From Pseudomonas fluorescens (GTDB lineage Bacteria; Pseudomonadota; Gammaproteobacteria; Pseudomonadales; Pseudomonadaceae): DNA of 64,000 nt. The stretch lies in the NCBI RefSeq assembly GCF_000730425.1, contig NZ_CP008896.1:2170001-2234000 (forward strand). Reading direction: 5' to 3'. The stretch's first letter is position 1; each line of letters begins with the position of its first letter. Positions 57,726 through 64,000 of this stretch are shown here, one piece after another. The position numbers were made by a program, and so were the translations under genes. The notes under the pieces are model-generated. The model did not search any database. It saw only the letters and a program-made list of their open reading frames with translations, and was not told where the DNA came from.

Positions 57726-58118
57726 CTTTCTTACCTCGGTGACTATAGTTGTTGTTGTATGGCCCTGTTGTAGCCGGGGCAGGCCTATAGAACCATTCGA
57801 CGATGGTAGTAACAAGCCCCTACAAATTACCCTGATATCTCCCGACAGCGCCCTGGATCGGGGCTTGCCGCGTGTTTTTCGGCACCGGAAAAAACCTCTC
57901 TCGTGGATTGTTACGAAAACCGCCAATAGTGTTTATCAAAAGCACGGGTATATGTATGTAACGCAGGCGCCTAAAATCAACCTCGCCAACAAGGCACCGT
58001 GATTAACCAAGTTGCAGCCCCCACGAAGGCACGTTAATCCGAACTCTCTACTCTAGTTGCACACGTGGCCTCACAAGGGTCCCGTGCCCCCCATCGACTG
58101 TAAAAAGGTAAATTGCAA
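57726..58118. other. acs / DUF2790 intergenic region
   Basis: 393 nt containing the leftward acs promoter and the rightward promoter of the DUF2790 gene. No repeat or RNA motif stands out. Confidence 0.4.
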
Positions 58119-58388
58119 ATGAAAGCTTTATTAGTTATGGCCCTTGCCAGCTTGTGCGCCACCGCCGCCCTGGCCGACGAGATCCCGACTGACGTAGCCA
58201 GCCAGCATGCCGCCGTTGTTGAGGAATACACCTACGCCACAGACCTGGACATTGCCAAGGTGGTGTCCATGAGTTCCATTCCGAATGTCTGCGAAGTTGT
58301 TCCAGCACGTATGGAATATGAGGATCACCAAGGCCAGCGTCATATTCTTAATTACAAAGTCATGGGTAATGGTTGCTCTAACGGCTAA
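58119..58388 (+). CDS. DUF2790 family small secreted protein
   Basis: 89 aa. Signal peptide MKALLVMALASLCATAALA, mature part with the DUF2790 pattern YATDLDIAKVVSMSSIPNVCEVVPARMEYEDHQGQRHILNY and two cysteines that could pair (VCEVV...GCSN). These small periplasmic proteins are common and multi-copy in Pseudomonas; function unknown, often copper- or stress-linked in expression. AAAAGGT precedes ATG 58119. An IS5-type insertion lies only 12 nt after the stop, leaving the gene whole but separating it from its terminator. Confidence 0.85.
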   Translation: MKALLVMALASLCATAALADEIPTDVASQHAAVVEEYTYATDLDIAKVVSMSSIPNVCEVVPARMEYEDHQGQRHILNYKVMGNGCSNG

Positions 58389-58400
58389 TTATTTAGTTAG

Positions 58401-59592
58401 GGAAGGTCTGAAGTAAGCAGCCGTTTTTAACGGCCTCGCTGTCTGAGGTTCAAAAAACACCGACTTAATCGAAAATCAGACCTTTCCTCCTGTCAGTTCA
58501 CTGTTTTTTGCGGAATAGCACCTTTTCAGGGCTCATTGTCCACATCACAGGCGCACCTCGCCTGCATTCAACAGTCGTTTTCGCATCATCCACAGGTTCG
58601 ATAAGGCAAACAGTGTGGTCTGCTGCGCGGTGTTTTTCACCAAGCCTCGGAAGCGGACTTTCGTATAACCAAACTGGCGCTTGATCACCCTGAATGGATG
58701 CTCAACCTTGGCCCGGACTTGAGCTTTCGCGTATTCGATTTTGCGGCGCATGCGACCGATCAGGCTCTTTTTTGCATGCTTCTTATAGCTGCTGGGGCGC
58801 GCTGCGATCGACCAGATCATCTGGCGATGTTGATGCTCCGCACGCTTCTCCACGCCGGTGTAACCGGCATCGCCAGAGACGTAAGTTTCCTCGCCATGCA
58901 GCAACTGATCGACCTGAGTCACGTCCGCCACATTCGCCGCCGTGCCCACCACGCTATGTACCAGACCGGATTCAACATCGACACCGATGTGCGATTTCAT
59001 CCCGAAATAGTACTGATTTCCTTTCTTTGTCTGGTGCATTTCGGGGTCGCGTTTACCGTCCTTGTTCTTGGTCGAACTGGGCGCATGAATGATCGTCGCA
59101 TCGACCACAGTTCCCTGACGCAGCAGCAAACCTCGGTCGCCCAAATAGCCGTTGATGACCTGCAAAATCCCACCGGCCAGCTCATGTTTTTCCAACAGCC
59201 GGCGGAAGTTGAGGATCGTGGTTTCATCCGGAATCCGATCCAAATGCAGCCCGGCAAACTGGCGCAGAATCGTGGTTTCGTAGAGGGACTCTTCCATCGC
59301 CGGATCGCTGTAGCCGAACCAGTTTTGCATCAGATGAACCCGCAGCATGGCCATCAACGGATACGCCGGACGACCGCCTTCACCCTTCGGATAATGCGGC
59401 TCGATCAACGCAATCAGGCCTTTCCAGGGCACGACCTGATCCATCTCAATCAGGAAACGCTCACGGCGGGTCTGCTTACGTTTGCCTGCGTACTCGGCAT
59501 CAGCGAAAGACATTTGCTTCATCGGGGCTCAACCGTTCAGTTCGTGGGACAGCCGTATCTCACCAGATTTGGAAGTCTTTTTCAGAGTTTCC
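58401..59592 (-). mobile_element. IS5-family insertion sequence, complete
   Basis: 1192 bp. Ends GGAAGGTCTGAAGTAAG and (complement of the right end) GGAAACTCTGAAAAAGA are imperfect inverted repeats. TTAG stands directly outside both ends (58397-58400 and 59593-59596), the 4-bp target duplication expected for IS5. One intact transposase gene inside, so it is probably active and young. Confidence 0.9.
58545..59522 (-). CDS. IS5-family transposase
   Basis: 325 aa. DDE enzyme: N-terminal DUF772-type region (MDQVVPWKGLIALIEPHYPKGEGGRPAYPL), then VVDATIIHAPSSTKNKDGKRDPEM (first D), VSGDAGYTGVEKR (second D) and the final YxxxE-like EHPFRVIKRQFGYTKVRFRG. The catalytic set appears complete. Read leftwards inside the IS. 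Confidence 0.93.
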   Translation of the reverse strand: MKQMSFADAEYAGKRKQTRRERFLIEMDQVVPWKGLIALIEPHYPKGEGGRPAYPLMAMLRVHLMQNWFGYSDPAMEESLYETTILRQFAGLHLDRIPDETTILNFRRLLEKHELAGGILQVINGYLGDRGLLLRQGTVVDATIIHAPSSTKNKDGKRDPEMHQTKKGNQYYFGMKSHIGVDVESGLVHSVVGTAANVADVTQVDQLLHGEETYVSGDAGYTGVEKRAEHQHRQMIWSIAARPSSYKKHAKKSLIGRMRRKIEYAKAQVRAKVEHPFRVIKRQFGYTKVRFRGLVKNTAQQTTLFALSNLWMMRKRLLNAGEVRL

Positions 59593-59730
59593 TTAGTTAA
59601 AAACCACCCAGGCAATGTTCGCCGCAAGAAATCGTTCTTGCGGCAAAGAGCCTTGTTCGCTCCCCTCCTCGCTTGAACCGGATGCTACGATTGTGGCGCC
59701 ACCACCTCCACCGCAAGGCAGGATGGGTTC

Positions 59731-60618
59731 ATGAGAGCCAGTTTCGAGAAAATCCCCACCGAGGCCAACACTTCCTGGACCCTGCTGAACAGGCGCCTGC
59801 CGCAGGCGATCCCGTTTGAGTGGCACCACCACCCCGAGTACGAACTGACCCTCACCCTCAATAGCCGCGGGCACCGTTACATCAGCAACGACGTGGCGCG
59901 ATACGATGATGGTGACCTGGTGCTGGTGGGCCCGAATGTTCCCCATAGCTGGGCTTCGGCGGAGATCATCGACCCGGCCCAACCGCATATCGCCCTGGTC
60001 ATCTGGTTTTCCGAAACCTGGGCCGATTCGCTGATGAAGCTGTTCCCGGAAATGGCATCGACCCGCGCCCTGCTGGCGGCCGCGCGGCACGCACTGAGTT
60101 TCAGTGACGCCACCTCCCGTGCCCTGCGCCCGGTGATCGAGGCCATGGTCGAACAAGACGCCTCCCAGCGCCTGATCTCGCTGCTGACCGTGCTCAACAC
60201 CCTGTCGCGGGATGTCGCGGCGCAGCATATCGCCGTGCAAGACGCCCCTCACATCATTGAGGATGCACGCATCCGCCGAGTCCTGGATTACCTGCACGGC
60301 CACTATGCACAGCCCCTGAGCATTCCTGAGCTGGCGCAAATGGCCTGTGTCAGCGTTTCCGCCTTCCACCGCATGTTCCGCAGGCACACACGCTGCACGG
60401 CATTGGACTACATCGTCCGGCTGCGCATCGGACACGCCTGCGCCCTGCTGATGCAAGGCAGCCTGGCCGTCAGCACCATCGCCGAGCAGGTTGGGTACGC
60501 TTCCCAGGCCCTGTTCAACCGGCAGTTCAAGGCGCACAAAGGCATGACGCCGTCTGATTTCCGTGGCCAGCACGGGCATCATTTCCAGTCAGGCATCGCC
60601 AGCCCGATTCTTCTTTAG
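59731..60618 (+). CDS. AraC-family transcriptional regulator
   Basis: 295 aa. N-terminal cupin (FEWHHHPEYELTLTLNSRGHRYISND...DLVLVGPNVPHSW, residues 28-75) and C-terminal AraC double HTH (LSIPELAQMACVSVSAFHRMFRRHTRCTALDYIVRLRIGHACALLMQG...IAEQVGYASQALFNRQFKAHKGMTPSDFR). It precedes a DUF1479 gene and a sugar-binding protein gene on the same strand and probably controls them in response to a small sugar or related ligand. Confidence 0.85.
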   Translation: MRASFEKIPTEANTSWTLLNRRLPQAIPFEWHHHPEYELTLTLNSRGHRYISNDVARYDDGDLVLVGPNVPHSWASAEIIDPAQPHIALVIWFSETWADSLMKLFPEMASTRALLAAARHALSFSDATSRALRPVIEAMVEQDASQRLISLLTVLNTLSRDVAAQHIAVQDAPHIIEDARIRRVLDYLHGHYAQPLSIPELAQMACVSVSAFHRMFRRHTRCTALDYIVRLRIGHACALLMQGSLAVSTIAEQVGYASQALFNRQFKAHKGMTPSDFRGQHGHHFQSGIASPILL

Positions 60619-60730
60619 CCTCAGGATAAAACGCCACAATCGTATTACTCAACGCGCCAAATGAGGCTGCCGCCCGGGCCATCCTCAGTGATTCCATACC
60701 TGCACGAATAATAAAAAAGCAGGCCACCCC

Positions 60731-61996
60731 ATGAGCAACGCCCCGTCCTTCGCAAGTGCCGAGTTACCTGACGACTACAAGCGCAGCATCGTCGCGATGA
60801 AAAAGGCACTGCGTGCACAGATCGGCGACGTACCCACGCTGTTTGCCGAAGTCAGCACCTTTATCGCCACGGAAATCACCTCGATCAAGGCCCAGCAAGC
60901 CCTGACCGGCTCCGCCTGGCCAGAACTGGACTTTGCCACCATCGCCAACGGCCAGGTCACAGAAGAACAGCGCGCGCTGATCAAGCGCCGAGGCTGCCTG
61001 GTGATCCGTAACCACTTCCCCAGGCAGCAGGTGTTGGGGTGGGACAAGAGCCTGCTGGACTACCTGGACCACAATCAGTTCGACGCGGTGTACCGCGGCC
61101 CCGCCGACAATTTCTTCGGCAACCTGGAGGCCTCGCGCCCGGAAATTTTTCCGATTTATTGGTCCGAAGCCCAGATGCAAGCGCGTCAGCACGAACGCAT
61201 GGGCAGCGCGCAATCGTTCCTGAACCGCCTGTGGACCACCCAGTCCCAGGGCCAGCAGTGGTTCGACCCGGACACCAACGCCTTGTACCCGGACCGTGTG
61301 CGGCGACGCCCGCCCGGCACCACGTCCAAGGGGCTGGGCCCGCACACCGATTCCGGGGCGCTGGAGCGTTGGCTGCACCCGGCCTACCTGAAGGTGTTCG
61401 AGAAAATTTACCGCAACGACTTCAAGTCCTTCGACCCATGGGACGCTGCCCATCGCACCGAAGTCGATGAATATGCCTACCCTGGCACCAAATGCTCAGC
61501 CTTCCGCACCTTTCAGGGCTGGACCGCGCTGTGCGACATGAGCGCCGATCAGGGCGTACTGCATACCTTGCCGATTCCCAAGGCCATGGCCTACCTGCTG
61601 CTGCGCCCTCTGCTGGACGACGTGCCCGACGATGAGCTGTGCGGCGTTGCGCCGGGCAAGGTGCTACCGGTCCTGGAGCAGTGGCACCCGTTGCTGGTCC
61701 AGGGTATGACACCGATCCCGGACGTGCAGGCTGGCGATTCGGTGTGGTGGCACTGCGATGTAGTCCATAGCGTCGCCCCGGTCGAAAACCAGCAGGGCTG
61801 GGGCAATGTGATGTACGTACCCGCCGCGCCCATGTGTCCGAAAAATCTGCGTTATGCCAGGGATGTGCTGCGGGCCTTTGAACAAGGCGTCTCGCCGGAT
61901 GACTTCCCCCGCGAGGACTACGAAAAGCACTGGGGCAACCGCTTCATGACCTCACAACTGAACGCCCTCGGCCGCAAAGGACTTGGCCTGGAATAA
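60731..61996 (+). CDS. DUF1479 (YbiU-like) putative Fe(II)/2-oxoglutarate oxygenase
   Basis: 421 aa. [14 protein letters not shown] near residue 200 supplies an HxD pair, and [13 protein letters not shown] near 335 a distal His, the facial triad expected for Fe(II)/2-oxoglutarate-type enzymes. [25 protein letters not shown] lies between. The YbiU/DUF1479 family has no agreed substrate. ATG 60731 lies 20 nt after a hydrophilic linker; no overlap with the regulator. Co-location with a sugar-binding protein suggests a role with carbohydrate or a sugar derivative. Confidence 0.8.
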   Translation: MSNAPSFASAELPDDYKRSIVAMKKALRAQIGDVPTLFAEVSTFIATEITSIKAQQALTGSAWPELDFATIANGQVTEEQRALIKRRGCLVIRNHFPRQQVLGWDKSLLDYLDHNQFDAVYRGPADNFFGNLEASRPEIFPIYWSEAQMQARQHERMGSAQSFLNRLWTTQSQGQQWFDPDTNALYPDRVRRRPPGTTSKGLGPHTDSGALERWLHPAYLKVFEKIYRNDFKSFDPWDAAHRTEVDEYAYPGTKCSAFRTFQGWTALCDMSADQGVLHTLPIPKAMAYLLLRPLLDDVPDDELCGVAPGKVLPVLEQWHPLLVQGMTPIPDVQAGDSVWWHCDVVHSVAPVENQQGWGNVMYVPAAPMCPKNLRYARDVLRAFEQGVSPDDFPREDYEKHWGNRFMTSQLNALGRKGLGLE

Positions 61997-62036
61997 GCAC
62001 ACCCTCTCACCACAAAAACAAAAAGGGCCACCCCAT

Positions 62037-63320
62037 ATGAAAACCGTCAATCACCTTGCCGTTGCTCTCTCCTTCGCCAGCCTCTGCACATTCACCGCGC
62101 AGGGCGCCCAGAGCAAAGGCAGTGTTGAAGTCGTGCATTACTGGACCTCCGGCGGGGAAGCCAAGTCTGTGGATGTACTCAAGCAACTGATCGAAAAAGA
62201 CGGCTTCACCTGGCAAAACAGCGCCGTCGCCGGTGGCGGTGGGGCTGCTGCCATGACCGTACTCAAGACCCGTGCGGTATCCGGCAACCCGCCCTCCGCT
62301 GCGCAAATCAAGGGCCCGGATATCCAGGAGTGGGGGAATCTGGGCTTGCTGACCAGCATCGACGGTGTAGCCCAGGCCAATCAATGGGACAGTATTCTGC
62401 CCCCGAGCATTGCCCGGCTCATGAAATATGACGGCCATTACGTCGCCGTACCACTCAACATTCACCGTATCAACTGGCTCTGGACCAACCCCGCCGTGCT
62501 CAAGCAGGCCGGTATCTCCCAGGCGCCGGAAACCCTCGAAGAGCTGTATGCCGCCGGTGACAAACTCAAGGCCGCCGGTTTTATCGCGATTGCCCACGGC
62601 GGCCAACCCTGGCAGGACACCACGGTATTTGAAGGCCTGGTGCTGAGCATCCTCGGGGCGGAAGGTTTCAAGAAAGCCTTTATCGATTACGACGAAGCCA
62701 CCTTCACCGGCCCGAAAATGACCGAAGTGTTTGTCGCGCTGCGTAAGCTCAAGACCTACATCGACCCCGATGGCGCGGGACAGGACTGGAATATGGAAAC
62801 CGCCAAAGTCATCCAGGGCAAGGCTGGCATGCAGATCATGGGCGATTGGGCCAAGAGCGAGTGGAGCGCGGCCGGCAAGAAGGCCGGTATTGATTATGAA
62901 TGCGTGCCCTTCCCCGGCTCCCAAGGTATCTATAGCTACACCATCGACTCACTGGCCATGTTCAAGCTGTCCAGCAAAAACGACACGCCAGGCAACAATG
63001 CCGCGCGCGACGACCTGGCCAAGATCGCCCTGGAACCGCAATTTCAATCGGTATTCAATCAGAACAAAGGCTCCATCCCGGTCATTACAGGCATGGACAT
63101 GAGCCAGTTCGACAGGTGCGCCCAGGCGTCCGCCAAGGATTTTGCCGAAGCCGAGAAAACCGGGACCCTGGCGCCAAGCATGGCGTTCAATATGTCGACC
63201 TCCCAGGCGGTGCAAGGCGCGGTTTTTGATGTGGTCAGCCACTTCATGAGCGATAAAGACGCGGATCCGGCCAAGGCAGGGAAACAGATGTTTGCCAGTA
63301 TTCAGGCGGCTGCGCAGTAA
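62037..63320 (+). CDS. ABC transporter sugar-binding protein (orphan)
   Basis: 427 aa. Signal peptide [24 protein letters not shown], then the family 1 solute-binding fold: [72 protein letters not shown]. It resembles the glucose/mannose binding proteins (GtsA type) of Pseudomonas. No permease or ATPase gene follows, so it must use a transporter encoded elsewhere, or serve as a sensor. AAAGGGCCACCCC precedes ATG 62037. Confidence 0.85.
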   Translation: MKTVNHLAVALSFASLCTFTAQGAQSKGSVEVVHYWTSGGEAKSVDVLKQLIEKDGFTWQNSAVAGGGGAAAMTVLKTRAVSGNPPSAAQIKGPDIQEWGNLGLLTSIDGVAQANQWDSILPPSIARLMKYDGHYVAVPLNIHRINWLWTNPAVLKQAGISQAPETLEELYAAGDKLKAAGFIAIAHGGQPWQDTTVFEGLVLSILGAEGFKKAFIDYDEATFTGPKMTEVFVALRKLKTYIDPDGAGQDWNMETAKVIQGKAGMQIMGDWAKSEWSAAGKKAGIDYECVPFPGSQGIYSYTIDSLAMFKLSSKNDTPGNNAARDDLAKIALEPQFQSVFNQNKGSIPVITGMDMSQFDRCAQASAKDFAEAEKTGTLAPSMAFNMSTSQAVQGAVFDVVSHFMSDKDADPAKAGKQMFASIQAAAQ

Positions 63321-63330
63321 GGTCCTGTCG

Positions 63331-63361
63331 CCAGTTCTTGCGCCAAAGGGCGCAGGAACTG
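63331..63361 (+). terminator. Hairpin after the sugar-binding protein gene
   Basis: CAGTTCTTGCGCC-AAAG-GGCGCAGGAACTG, a 13-bp stem with one G-U pair, 11 nt after the stop. No T-run follows, so it may act as a 3' stabiliser more than as a terminator. Confidence 0.55.
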
Positions 63362-63523
63362 CGGTGCCGAATCTGCCGCTGGCCCAGGCCTTGAAAGCAG
63401 CGCCTACCGCCTGTCAAAAAAATCCATGCCTGGCAAACCCTTGCAAACCCGCACTCTGGCCGCAAACACCGTCAATTTGGCCGCCCACCGAGACCATCCG
63501 CCGCAACACAAAGCCAAATTTTT

Positions 63524-63790
63524 CCCTATAATGCGCGGGTAAATCGGGCCTGCAATATCCTTTTACATGGGGTAACCAGCCAGACCTGAGGCCCCGCAGG
63601 AGCAAGACACTGTCGCTCCGCCCCTCAGGGCTCATGCAGAGAACCGTAGCCCTATTCCGTTTAGTGCCTGCGCGAGCTGTTGCAACAAACGATTCCTTAA
63701 AGATCCACCGCGGCCCTTGGGCCGTGTGAACACCCAACCATCCGGTTTCACACGGGCACCATTGGCCCTCACGCAGGAGACGACACGTCA
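63524..63790 (+). promoter_or_regulatory. nrdB promoter and structured leader
   Basis: A TATAAT box stands at 63527-63532. The 250 nt that follow contain no gene but several stems: CCTGAGG...CCCTCAGG (about 63585-63632) and GCCGTGTGAA/TTCACACGGGC (about 63721-63760), the second ending 30 nt before the nrdB ATG. A long leader on nrdB points to post-transcriptional or metabolite control. No known riboswitch core was recognised. Confidence 0.45.
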
Positions 63791-64000
63791 TGCTGAGCTG
63801 GGACGAATTCGACAAAGAAGAAGAAGGCGAAGTAGCCGCTAAAGGCGCCAACGCCGGCCACGCCACCGAAGCCAACATGGACCGCCTCGACGGTGCCGGC
63901 GCTGCCGCGGCCATCGAAGCCCGCGCCGTGACCGCCAATGACTCCGCCGCCATCGTGCGGGCCAAGGCCGCCCTGGACAAACTCGACATCGCCGAAGGCC
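63791..64000 (+). CDS. nrdB: Ribonucleotide reductase class Ia beta subunit, N-terminal fragment
   Basis: 70 codons are visible: MLSWDEFDKEEEGEVAAKG...AAIEARAVTANDSAAIVRAKAALDKLDIAEG. This long acidic, Ala-rich start is characteristic of Pseudomonas NrdB before the conserved di-iron domain, which lies outside. A GCAGGAGACG ribosome-binding site precedes the ATG. The beta subunit holds the tyrosyl radical used by NrdA. Identification depends on recall of the N-terminal extension only. Confidence 0.75.

Noticed and set aside
63541..63700. Cobalamin riboswitch upstream of nrdB
   Set aside because: AACCAGCCAGACCTG recalls part of it but the B12-box and the required core segments are missing.

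Overview
The window is from a Pseudomonas of the fluorescens group. The evidence is the recognisable amrZ, csrA/rsmA, the aotJQMOP-argR transport operon next to aruCFGDB-E, a class Ia nrdB start, and many REP/REPIN repeats of the GTGGGAGCGGGCTTGCTCGCG type. It splits into two parts of very different character.

Positions 1 to about 25086 are one end of an integrated conjugative element (ICE or integrated plasmid) lying against the 3' end of a tRNA-Arg(CCT) gene. It holds a divergent transfer-initiation region: a MobF/TrwC-like relaxase fragment and its accessory gene leftwards, and a DNA-binding/ATPase/membrane gene trio rightwards, an order resembling stb-oriT-trw of R388-type plasmids. It also holds a VirD4-type coupling ATPase, a DotA/TraY- and TraX-like pair of an I-type (type IVB) transfer apparatus, an OmpA-type lipoprotein operon, a TraX-type pilin acetylase, a zinc-ribbon plus PLD-like gene pair, a toxin-antitoxin pair between 48-bp inverted repeats, a ColE2-like replicase, an AlpA-like regulator and a very large nuclease-like protein (1075 aa) at the element edge. 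No integrase is visible, so it probably lies beyond the left end of the window. The most unusual items are a ParA-type ATPase whose Walker A motif sits at the C terminus (circular permutation), a gene broken or recoded at an A-AAA-AAG slippery heptamer, an unexplained structured segment with GAAA tetraloops between 32-bp direct repeats, and a GNAT toxin whose antitoxin keeps only the DUF1778-like tail.

From 25087 onwards the sequence is chromosomal. First come amrZ, mgtE, two tRNA-Arg(ACG), tRNA-Ser(GCT), csrA, lysC, alaS, a threonine aldolase, and an FMN-riboswitch-controlled type II lumazine synthase. Next is the arginine succinyltransferase (AST) catabolic operon (aruC, F, G, D, B, a small metal-tail protein, E), then a 1979-aa LRR protein sitting between aruC and argR, and then the arginine/ornithine ABC transporter operon aotJQMOP-argR. 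Matching TTGTCGCATTG motifs upstream of aotJ and aruC are likely ArgR sites that tie uptake to catabolism. The last part contains acs, a DUF2790 small secreted protein, a complete IS5-family insertion sequence with TTAG target duplication, an AraC regulator/DUF1479/orphan sugar-binding protein trio, and the start of nrdB behind a structured leader.
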